NCBI GenBank assembly: GCA_943372515.1
Contig: CALRYY010000100.1
Location: 1 to 15,508, forward strand
From: RAM1 sp943372515
GTDB taxonomy: Bacteria > Pseudomonadota > Gammaproteobacteria > Burkholderiales > Burkholderiaceae_C
Direction: 5' to 3'
DNA: 15,508 bases
Below are positions 1 to 8,148 of the stretch, one piece after another. The position numbers and the translations under genes were made by a program. The notes under the pieces are model-generated. The model saw only the letters and a program-made list of their open reading frames with translations, had not been told where the DNA came from and did not search any database. Within the stretch, counting starts at the first letter, position 1. Each line of letters starts with the position of its first letter.

Positions 1-42
1 GGTCTCGGCCGTGAAGGGGGGCAGCGGGGGTTTGGTTTCCAT
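1..42 (-). CDS. DUF1348 / SnoaL-like (NTF2-fold) protein, N-terminal fragment
   Basis: Only the first 14 codons lie in the window; the gene runs leftward off the edge. The peptide METKPPLPPFTAET matches the typical opening of DUF1348 proteins, small NTF2-fold proteins of unknown catalytic role. The start is well supported: an AAGGAG ribosome binding site lies at 48-53, five bases before the ATG at 40-42. The gene is divergent from the TetR gene at 117, and two identical-arm operators fill the space between, so it is the likely repressed target. The family call rests on 14 residues recalled from memory. The divergent TetR context fits but does not prove it. Confidence 0.6.
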   Translation of the reverse strand, partial: METKPPLPPFTAET

Positions 43-57
43 GAGGGCTCCTTGAAT

Positions 58-75
58 GTAGACAAGTCTGTCTAC
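58..75. promoter_or_regulatory. TetR-type operator 1
   Basis: A 7-4-7 inverted repeat, GTAGACA-AGTC-TGTCTAC, with perfect arms. It lies just upstream of the ribosome binding site of the leftward DUF1348 gene. The arms are identical to those of operator 2. This is the usual length and form of a TetR-family site. The TAGACA inside it also resembles a -35 hexamer (5 of 6 matches to TTGACA) for rightward transcription. That role is inference. Confidence 0.75.
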
Positions 76-97
76 CTTGCCTCGATTCTGCCATCAG

Positions 98-115
98 GTA
101 GACAGACCTGTCTAC
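98..115. promoter_or_regulatory. TetR-type operator 2
   Basis: GTAGACA-GACC-TGTCTAC, with the same 7-bp arms as operator 1 and exactly 40 bp from it, about four helical turns, so dimers would sit on nearly the same face. It ends one base before the TetR ATG at 117, so binding would block the regulator's own start region. A leftward -35-like TAGACA (minus strand, 114-109) followed after 18 bp by CAGAAT (90-85) could be the promoter for the DUF1348 gene. The promoter reading is weak. Confidence 0.75.
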
Positions 116-116
116 A

Positions 117-674
117 ATGCCGTGCATGGACCTTGCCACCCTGAGCGCGCGTGATCGCATCCTGGTCACCGCGCACGACCTGTTTTACCGCGACGGCATC
201 CGCGCCACGGGCGTGGACCGCATCATTGCGGCGTCGGGCGTGGCCAAGCTCACCTTCTACCGGCACTTTGCGTCCAAGGACGACCTGGTGCGGGCCTTTC
301 TGGACTACCGGCACGAACGCTGGATGGCCTGGTTTGTGGACGCGCTGGGCCGCCATGGCGCGACCCCCGGGGGCGGGCTGGCGCCGCTGGCTGACGCCCT
401 GGCGGAATGGTTTGCCGACCCGGCCTTTCGCGGCTGTGCGTTCATCAACACGGTCGCCGAGGTGGGTGGGAGCCTGCCGGGTGCCGTGGCCACGGCGCAT
501 CGCCACAAGGACGACATGAGGGCGGTGATTGCAGATTTGCTGCCGGCAGGCCCCGCGCAAGAGGCTGCGGCAAGGTCAGCCGCTGTGGCCGTGGACGGCG
601 CCATCGTGCAGGCGCAGATGGCAGGCGGCGCAGCAGCGGTGGCGGCGCTGAGGCCATTGCTGGCCGGGCTTTAA
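117..674 (+). CDS. TetR/AcrR family transcriptional regulator
   Basis: A 185-residue protein, normal for the family. Residues about 11-60 form the N-terminal helix-turn-helix, with the typical run from ARDRI through GVDRI to LTFYRHFASKDDLV. The rest is a helical ligand and dimerisation domain with a CAFINTVAE segment, common in the subgroup that responds to small electrophiles or organic acids. It probably represses itself and the divergent DUF1348 gene through the paired operators at 58-75 and 98-115. No Shine-Dalgarno motif precedes ATG 117, because operator 2 occupies that space. The message may be leaderless, or may start at ATG 126 (three codons in). The ligand cannot be read from the sequence. 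Confidence 0.9.
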   Translation: MPCMDLATLSARDRILVTAHDLFYRDGIRATGVDRIIAASGVAKLTFYRHFASKDDLVRAFLDYRHERWMAWFVDALGRHGATPGGGLAPLADALAEWFADPAFRGCAFINTVAEVGGSLPGAVATAHRHKDDMRAVIADLLPAGPAQEAAARSAAVAVDGAIVQAQMAGGAAAVAALRPLLAGL

Positions 675-707
675 TGCCATTGATGGCCGGGATTTAGCGT
701 CGCAGGC

Positions 708-881
708 TTACCACTCGCCGGTTTCGCGCACACGCTGGGCCAGGTCGGGCTGGTCAGCATGGGCCGGGCGTGGGGCGGGCTGGATGGCGCGGGGCTGCCA
801 GAACGCAAAGCGCGAATAAGCCACAGGAGCCACCGGGTTTCGCGGCATCAGCATGGGTTGGGACTGGACGGGTTTGAACAT
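708..881 (-). CDS. Small proline-rich protein of unknown function (57 aa)
   Basis: The start at 881 is chosen because AAAGGAG lies at a good distance upstream on the minus strand; an in-frame TTG at 905 is also possible but precedes that site. The protein starts MFKPVQSQPMLMPRNPVAPV and ends QRVRETGEW. It is basic, rich in proline and glutamine, with no membrane segment, no cysteine and no family I recognise. It follows the creatininase gene on the same strand with a 101-bp gap that carries a CRP-type palindrome, so it may have its own promoter. The good ribosome site and the fit between neighbours argue that it is real; conservation is unknown. Confidence 0.55.
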   Translation of the reverse strand: MFKPVQSQPMLMPRNPVAPVAYSRFAFWQPRAIQPAPRPAHADQPDLAQRVRETGEW

Positions 882-934
882 GGTGGCTCTCCTTTCTGCT
901 GACAAGCAGTTTAGGAGGCCACGTTGTTTGCGGC

Positions 935-950
935 TGTGACGCGGCTCACA
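935..950. promoter_or_regulatory. CRP/Vfr-type palindrome
   Basis: TGTGA-N6-TCACA, a perfect match to the core CRP/Vfr consensus, in the 101-bp gap between the creatininase stop and the small gene at 708-881. A possible leftward -10 (TAAACT on the minus strand, 913-908) would put the transcription start near 901 and the palindrome centre at about -41.5, the spacing of class II CRP activation. Seen: the palindrome. Inferred: promoter, start and activator. It could also be a chance hairpin downstream of the creatininase gene. Confidence 0.45.
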
Positions 951-982
951 AACGCAGGCCGCATTGGCGAAATGACAACAAC

Positions 983-1813
983 CTATTTCACGGACGGCGC
1001 ATCTTTGTCACGGTTCAGCGTGGACAGTGGCAATGAAGACACCTCTTGCAGCAGCGCGGCCAGCTGCAGGCCCGCAGCGTCCACGACCCTGCGGCCCTTC
1101 TCAGCCGTGGCGGCGGCAGCATTGCCGGCGGCGCCCGCCGGGTTGTAGTCCTGCATGGCCCAGCCCAGCTTGGCGCTCCTGCCATTGCCCAGGATGGGGT
1201 TGGCCGCCGCGCGGGCCTGGGATGCCGATGCAAAGTCTTGCGCCTGGCTCATGCGCACATGCTGCGGGCACAGCGCCAGCATCATGGACGTTTCGATCTC
1301 GCCCGCGTGCACGCCAAAGCGGTGCTCGGCGGCGCTGAACAGGCCATCTACATCGGGGCCCAGCGGCAGGCTGTACCAGCTGGTGCTGTACACGATCAGG
1401 CCGCAGCGGTTGCGCAGCTCGCGCGCCACGATGTCCATCAGGCTGACCTGCCCGCCGTGGGAATTGAAGAGCACCAGCTTTTTGACGCCGGCGCGCGCCA
1501 CGCTTTCGCCCAGCTCCGTCCACAACGCGATGACGGTGGGGGCCGACAGCGTGAGCGTGCCGGCAAACGCGGTGTGCTCGGGGCTGTAGCCCGCGGCCTG
1601 GGTCGGCAAGAACAACGCGGGCAGATCGGCCGGCAGGTGCGGCAGGGCCGCGGCCACCACGCCGTCGGCCAGCGCCTGGTCCACGCTCAACGGCAGGTGC
1701 GGGCCATGCTGCTCGGTGGCGGCTACCGGCAGCACCGCGACCGTGCGCACCGGGTCCAGTGCAGCGAAGTCGGTGGTGGCGAGGTCGGCCCAGAAGCGGG
1801 AGGGAAAAGGCAT
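983..1813 (-). CDS. Creatininase / creatinine amidohydrolase family protein
   Basis: A 276-residue protein of typical family length. The N-terminal motif EQHGPHLPLSVD places E34, H36 and D45 where creatininase has its metal ligands. NSHGGQ at 117-122 supplies a further histidine (H119), and HAGEIETS at 169-176 is the third family signature. The family hydrolyses cyclic or linear amides with a two-metal centre; members act on creatinine, formylated pyrimidines or peptide precursors, and the substrate cannot be told here. The glutamate that follows H120 in true creatininase is absent (GG instead), so creatinine is unlikely to be the substrate. It lies 29 bp after the E1 gene on the same strand and may be co-transcribed, though a palindrome sits at the junction. 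Confidence 0.85.
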   Translation of the reverse strand: MPFPSRFWADLATTDFAALDPVRTVAVLPVAATEQHGPHLPLSVDQALADGVVAAALPHLPADLPALFLPTQAAGYSPEHTAFAGTLTLSAPTVIALWTELGESVARAGVKKLVLFNSHGGQVSLMDIVARELRNRCGLIVYSTSWYSLPLGPDVDGLFSAAEHRFGVHAGEIETSMMLALCPQHVRMSQAQDFASASQARAAANPILGNGRSAKLGWAMQDYNPAGAAGNAAAATAEKGRRVVDAAGLQLAALLQEVSSLPLSTLNRDKDAPSVK

Positions 1814-1842
1814 GGGCGCATCTTAAAGCCATGGATTGCGGG

Positions 1843-4422
<2,580 letters not shown>

Positions 4423-4465
4423 GGCCACCACTGTAGGCCGCTGGGCGCGGTATTTGGTTGCGAAG

Positions 4466-4498
4466 CTGCGTCTTCAGTGAAGATTAGCAGCATAAAAT
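4466..4498. promoter_or_regulatory. Candidate Lrp-type operator and promoter
   Basis: In the 105-bp divergent gap, TCTTCA-g-TGAAGA (4471-4483) is a perfect 6-1-6 palindrome, extended by CTGC at 4466 and GCAG at 4487. TAAAAT at 4493-4498 is a fair -10 for the rightward regulator gene, putting the palindrome over its -35 region. That position fits autoregulation by the Lrp-type protein and control of the divergent E1 gene. No strong promoter for the E1 gene was identified. Confidence 0.4.
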
Positions 4499-4527
4499 GC
4501 CGTAAATCACAATCTAACCAGCACCAA

Positions 4528-4995
4528 ATGCAACTTGACGCCCTGGACCTGCGAATTCTGGCCGAGCTGCAGCAAGACGGCGCCCTGACCAACGTAGCGC
4601 TCGCCCAGCGTGTACACCTCAGCCCTTCCCCCTGCCTCACACGCGTGAAGGCGCTGGAGGCCGCGGGCGTCATACGCCAGTACGTCGCGCTGGCCGACCC
4701 CAAGGCGCTGGGCCTGGGGCTGAACGTGTTCATCAACATCAGCCTGAAGGAACAGAGCAAGCAGGCGCTGGCCGAATTCGAGCGCCGCATTGCCGAGCAC
4801 GACGAGGTGATGGAGTGCTACCTGATGACCGGCGACAGCGACTATTTGATCCGCGTGGCCGTGGCCGACATGGGGGCTCTGGAGAAATTCATCCTGGAAC
4901 AGCTGACGCCGATACCGGGGATTGAGAAGATTCGGTCGTCGTTTGCGTTGAAGCAGGTGCGGTACAAGACGGCGTTGCCGTTGCCGGGGGCATGA
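4528..4995 (+). CDS. Lrp/AsnC family transcriptional regulator
   Basis: A 155-residue protein of typical length. The N-terminal helix-turn-helix (about 5-55) contains LDLRILAELQQDGALTN and the recognition helix SPSPCLTRVKALEAAGVI. A RAM ligand and oligomerisation domain follows (about 65-150), with GDSDYLIRVAVADM and ending FALKQVRYKTALPLPGA. This ending is typical of the BkdR/MdeR-like branch that senses branched-chain or sulphur amino acids. Start ATG 4528 is where the family begins (MQLDALD); upstream in-frame codons run through the divergent E1 gene and are not coding. It probably controls that E1 gene in response to an amino acid. The stop codon lies inside a terminator-like hairpin. Confidence 0.92.
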   Translation: MQLDALDLRILAELQQDGALTNVALAQRVHLSPSPCLTRVKALEAAGVIRQYVALADPKALGLGLNVFINISLKEQSKQALAEFERRIAEHDEVMECYLMTGDSDYLIRVAVADMGALEKFILEQLTPIPGIEKIRSSFALKQVRYKTALPLPGA

Positions 4996-5005
4996 ATGCC
5001 CCCGG
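4984..5005. terminator. Hairpin between convergent genes (likely bidirectional terminator)
   Basis: CCGGGGGCAT-GA-ATGCCCCCGG is a perfect 10-bp inverted repeat with a 2-base centre; in practice the loop would open to about four bases. It covers the stop codon of the Lrp gene (4993-4995) and lies 11 bp before the end of the convergent GFA gene. No T-tract follows on either strand, so it may work as a 3' end stabiliser or a weak terminator for both genes. Confidence 0.6.
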
Positions 5006-5016
5006 TGTCCGCTCCT

Positions 5017-5418
5017 TCAAGGCTCCCTGAGCGCGGCGTGCCTGGGCAAGCCATCTTCAATCGGAGCCCAGGTGAGGGCACTGCCGACAAAGGTGTGATC
5101 ACGCGGCGGTACAGACTCAGGATCATCGAGGCTGCAGGTTGTGACATCCATTTCATTCAAGCCATCGCGCTGATAGGAGATAGGCGTCCCACAGTCGGCG
5201 CAAAAACTTCGGACTGCAAAGGGCGATGAGCGGAAACTTTTCAGCTGACCCTTCGTCACCCGAAACGCTTCGGGGCGCAAGGAAAACCAGGCAACGACCG
5301 GAGCGCCACTGACGCGCCTGCAAAAAGTGCAATGGCATAGCGTCTCATGCACAGGCACACCGCGTACTTCATACCGCACTGCACCGCATTGGCAACCGCC
5401 CGACCGCTTGTCATTCAT
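5017..5418 (-). CDS. GFA / CENP-V family zinc-binding protein
   Basis: A 133-residue protein with the full cysteine pattern of the glutathione-dependent formaldehyde-activating (GFA) fold: CQC at 9-11, CHCTFC at 28-33 and CADC at 73-76. A later HTFVGSALTWAPIEDGLP segment is typical of the family C-terminus. These cysteines bind structural and possibly catalytic zinc. Most members have unknown function despite the family name, and no formaldehyde-detoxification gene is nearby. It converges with the Lrp gene and is divergent from the gene at 5454 with a 35-bp gap. No strong ribosome site is visible before ATG 5418. Confidence 0.88.
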   Translation of the reverse strand: MNDKRSGGCQCGAVRYEVRGVPVHETLCHCTFCRRVSGAPVVAWFSLRPEAFRVTKGQLKSFRSSPFAVRSFCADCGTPISYQRDGLNEMDVTTCSLDDPESVPPRDHTFVGSALTWAPIEDGLPRHAALREP

Positions 5419-5453
5419 AGGGCAATGGTAGCCACCTCAGGCATCCTTGCGCC

Positions 5454-5834
5454 ATGAACCAGCCCCTGAGCTACCTGCTTTTCGACGCCACAGACGAGGA
5501 ATCCGGCGCCTGCGCGTTTGATGCGATGGCGTCCGTGTTGCCTGATCGTCTACCGGCCTTGCTGGCCGAAGTGCAGGCGGTGCTGGCCTGGGCCTCTGCC
5601 CTGTTTGGCCCGCCGTCCAGCACAGATGATGAAGGCGACGCGGACGATTGGGCGTTTGATCTGCAAGCCACCGATGCGGCCGGCGCGCCGTTGGCGATCA
5701 CCTGGGACATGCAGGGTGCGCAGGTGCTGCTGCCGGTCGCATTGGAAGGGCGCCTCACGCTGACATTGACGGTCAGCGGCCACTGCGCGTTTGCCGATGC
5801 GTTCCGTCAGGCATTTGCTGATGCGCAGCAGTAA
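5454..5834 (+). CDS. Acidic protein of unknown function (126 aa)
   Basis: I do not recognise a family. The product is clearly acidic, with an SSTDDEGDADD stretch near the middle, and has no signal peptide, membrane segment or cysteine cluster (one Cys near residue 20, one near 110). The second half (DLQATDAAGAPLAITWDMQG, then VLLPVALEGRLTLTLTV) looks like alternating beta strands. There is no obvious ribosome site before the ATG. Its 3' end overlaps the convergent SRPBCC-like gene by 62 bp. Composition is protein-like, and no competing reading frame in 5454-5770 makes a better protein. Confidence 0.65.
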   Translation: MNQPLSYLLFDATDEESGACAFDAMASVLPDRLPALLAEVQAVLAWASALFGPPSSTDDEGDADDWAFDLQATDAAGAPLAITWDMQGAQVLLPVALEGRLTLTLTVSGHCAFADAFRQAFADAQQ

Positions 5835-6399
5835 AGGTTTCCGCCATCTTCTTCACCCGCCTCAACGCCCGCCCGCGAATGAATCCGCTCGCCGGCCGGA
5901 TCAGGTACCAGTACGGCGCAAAGCGCTTGCGCGTCGCCTCATCGGGGCAGGCCACGCGGGTGATGGTGGTCAGCTGCGTGCCGCCCGCTTGCGGCTGCGC
6001 GATGTAGGTCATCACCAGCTTGGCCGCGCCCGGCTGGTTGAAGTGCTCGAACGCCTGCGCGTCGGCCACGGCCACCAGCCCGCCTGATGCCTGCCAGAAC
6101 CGGCCCACCAGGCCGAAGGCGATTTCACTGTCCGCGTCGCGGCCCAGCGGGGTGAAGCGGTGCAGGCCAAAGCCGGTCCACACGTCCTCCCCCTCCCCCG
6201 CCACCGCCGCCTGCGGGCTCAGCCGTCGGCGCAGTTGAAGCGGCAGGCCGCGCAGCTGCAGCAGCGTACGCACCAGCGGGTCGTCCGTCAGGTCGGTGCG
6301 GGCCACGGCGTCCAGCACGGCCGCAGTTGGCGCGGCGATGCGGATGCTGTGCGTTTCGCTGAAGTCGTGGCGGGGCAGGTAGCGCGCCAGCAGGCTCAT
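5773..6399 (-). CDS. SRPBCC/START-like protein of unknown function
   Basis: A 208-residue protein. The N-terminus (ETHSIRIAAPTAAVLDAV, about 15-32) has the strand-helix opening of SRPBCC ligand-binding proteins. Later blocks (LTTITRVACPDEATRKRFAPYWYLIRPASGFIR) match a family of uncharacterised proteins that I recall mostly from actinobacteria and proteobacteria. Such proteins bind hydrophobic ligands; none can be named here. Its ATG overlaps the stop of the flavin reductase gene (ATGA, 6396-6399), so the two are translationally coupled. The 3' end overlaps the convergent gene at 5454-5834 by 62 bp, so the last 20 residues are coded on both strands. Confidence 0.7.
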   Translation of the reverse strand: MSLLARYLPRHDFSETHSIRIAAPTAAVLDAVARTDLTDDPLVRTLLQLRGLPLQLRRRLSPQAAVAGEGEDVWTGFGLHRFTPLGRDADSEIAFGLVGRFWQASGGLVAVADAQAFEHFNQPGAAKLVMTYIAQPQAGGTQLTTITRVACPDEATRKRFAPYWYLIRPASGFIRGRALRRVKKMAETFTAAHQQMPDGTHRQTRSGR

Positions 6400-6980
6400 G
6401 CCGCCCCCCGCACCACACCACCTGCCCGCACAAAATTCCCCGCGCCCAGGTGGTGGATGGGCTGCAGCGCCGCGTTGTCGTCGCGGTAGTCCCAGCGTCC
6501 ATTGGCAAAGATGCGCGCATCGGCCGCCGCGGCCACCACTTCGGCAAAGCAGGTGTCGTACGCATCCTCAGTGTGGCGCTCGGGGATCAGGCGGCATTCC
6601 AGCCAGGCGGCGCAGCCCTGCTCGATGATGGGCACGCCCAGCACGGGGCCGGGTGTGGTGTGCAGGCCGTGGCGCGCGATTTTGTCTTCGTCACGCCCGC
6701 TGGTGCTGCCCACAGCAAAGGTCAGGGCGGCCAGCGTGGTGCCGGGCAGGCAGATGGCGAATACACCGCTGGCGGCGATCAGCTCGCGTGTGTATGTTTT
6801 TTTGTCGATCACGATGGCGATGCGCGGCGGGGTGAATTCCACCGGCATGCTCCACGCGGCGGCCATCACGTTGCTGCGCCCGCCGTGCGCGCTGGTCACC
6901 AGCACCGTGGGGCCGTGGTTGATCAGGCGGCTGGCGTGGGGCAGCTGCACGGGGGCGAAGTGACTGTGAGGAGAATTCAT
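6396..6980 (-). CDS. Flavin reductase-like, FMN-binding split-barrel protein
   Basis: A 194-residue protein of the flavin reductase/flavoredoxin family, which binds FMN and often reduces flavin for a partner oxygenase. Evidence: the N-terminal PTVLVTSAHGGRSNVMAAAWSMPVEFTPP (start about 24), VIDKKTYTRELI, GVFAICLPG and IEQGCAAWLECRL, in the order seen in the family. No oxygenase partner is visible in the window. It is the middle gene of a coupled trio: its ATG overlaps the stop of the KTSC gene (6977-6980) and its stop overlaps the ATG of the SRPBCC-like gene. No ribosome site is seen, which fits translation by re-initiation. Confidence 0.85.
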   Translation of the reverse strand: MNSPHSHFAPVQLPHASRLINHGPTVLVTSAHGGRSNVMAAAWSMPVEFTPPRIAIVIDKKTYTRELIAASGVFAICLPGTTLAALTFAVGSTSGRDEDKIARHGLHTTPGPVLGVPIIEQGCAAWLECRLIPERHTEDAYDTCFAEVVAAAADARIFANGRWDYRDDNAALQPIHHLGAGNFVRAGGVVRGAA

Positions 6981-7276
6981 GGTTTGTCGGCACCGTCGGG
7001 GTTGTCCAGGGCGCCAAACAGGTCGCTCAGGCTTTTGCCGCCGCCCGCCTCACCGCCCGGCTGCTTCATGGGTGTGCCCTTGGGGTATTCCTCGGCAATG
7101 CGGTCTTCCCAATAGGTGGTGGGGTTGGGCGCGCTGCACAGGCGGCGGTAAACCTCGGCCGGCACCTGCTTGTAGGCCTGGATGGTTTTGCTGTCCCAGT
7201 GCAGGTCCAGCTGTTGCGTGGCGGGGTCGTAAACGGCTTTGCGTATGCGCCCGGTGGTGAAGGTTCTGGTTTGCAT
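6977..7276 (-). CDS. KTSC-domain protein
   Basis: A 99-residue protein when started at ATG 7276; upstream in-frame codons to 7420 overlap the promoter region of the divergent cluster and are not credible. Residues about 8-65 (GRIRKAVYDPATQQLDLHW, then YKQVPAEVYRRL and YWEDRIAEEYPKG) fit the KTSC domain, a short beta-rich domain seen alone or fused to RNA- or nuclease-related proteins, role unknown. The C-terminus is glycine-rich and probably disordered. It is the first gene of the leftward coupled trio, and it is divergent from the DUF3348 gene across about 85 bp. Confidence 0.75.
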   Translation of the reverse strand: MQTRTFTTGRIRKAVYDPATQQLDLHWDSKTIQAYKQVPAEVYRRLCSAPNPTTYWEDRIAEEYPKGTPMKQPGGEAGGGKSLSDLFGALDNPDGADKP

Positions 7277-7361
7277 GGTGGGCCCTGCTTTAAGGTGCTG
7301 CCCCCAGTTTGCCGCACGTTTGCCGCAGCTCGGCAGCCAGATCGTTTCTAATACGGTCCCC

Positions 7362-8141
7362 GTGCAGGTTTCCCTGCCCTTCTTGAGCCCTATCCCCTTG
7401 AACCCCGCCTTTGCCAGCACCCCCCTGGTCCGCCTGCTGTCGCAGTGGACGCCTGACGCCGCGCCACTGGCCGGCGCGGGCCTGGGCGATCAGCTGGCGC
7501 AGTGGGTCAGCGCTTTTGACGCCATCAGCCTGCACACGGCGCTGCGCGCGATCCAGGCCACGGGCGCGGCGCCGGTGCGCGCGCCGGCCTCGGGCCGGCT
7601 GCCGGTGCCCCCCGCCGCACTGGCGAAGGACTTTGCCCAGGTGCGCGGCCAGCAGGCCCGCGCCATCGCGCAGGCGCCTGCCCTGCCCAATGAATTGACT
7701 TACGCGCCCTACAAGCGCCGCCATCTGGAACTGCAGCGCCAGATGGGGCTGGCGGTGGACGGGCTGCGCCAGCGCGTGCGCGATGCGCTGGCCTTGTGCA
7801 GCCCCGGCTTGCACCAGCTGGCGGCGCTGGACGCCGCCATGGACAAGGTGGTGTCCCCGCGTGAACAGGCGTTGTTGCCCGTGGCCATCACGGTGCTGGA
7901 GCGGCGTTTTGGCCAGCTGCAAGCCGCCCACCTGAAGGCGCTGAACGACGCACGCCAGGCCCTGCCCGAGGGCAGCGACATGCCCGAGGACGACCCCATG
8001 CTCTGGCGCCGCCCCGGCGCCTGGCTGCACTACTTTGAGCAGGACTGGCACCAGGCGCTGTACGCCGAGCTGGACCTGCGGCTTGAACCGGTTGCCGGGC
8101 TGATTGAAGCCACCGGCATTGAACTGAATCACTCGCTTTGA
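7362..8141 (+). CDS. DUF3348 protein, first gene of a putative stator cluster
   Basis: About 259 residues if started at GTG 7362; TTG 7398 is an alternative, and neither has a clear ribosome site. TCTAAT at 7347-7352 could be a -10 element. The region YAPYKRRHLELQRQMGLAVD and the following LCSPGLHQLAALDAAMDKVVSPREQALLP match DUF3348 from memory. The protein is soluble and mostly helical, with an FDAISLHTAL segment near the N-terminus shared by homologues. Function is unknown. It lies 7 bp before the DUF802 gene and is likely a cytoplasmic partner of that membrane protein, perhaps binding its long tail; that is inference from order only. Confidence 0.8.
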   Translation: MQVSLPFLSPIPLNPAFASTPLVRLLSQWTPDAAPLAGAGLGDQLAQWVSAFDAISLHTALRAIQATGAAPVRAPASGRLPVPPAALAKDFAQVRGQQARAIAQAPALPNELTYAPYKRRHLELQRQMGLAVDGLRQRVRDALALCSPGLHQLAALDAAMDKVVSPREQALLPVAITVLERRFGQLQAAHLKALNDARQALPEGSDMPEDDPMLWRRPGAWLHYFEQDWHQALYAELDLRLEPVAGLIEATGIELNHSL

Positions 8142-8148
8142 ATTGCCA

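Noticed and set aside
7277..7420. N-terminal extension of the KTSC gene
   Set aside because: The added residues have no domain match and overlap the start region of the divergent DUF3348 gene; ATG 7276 gives a complete domain.
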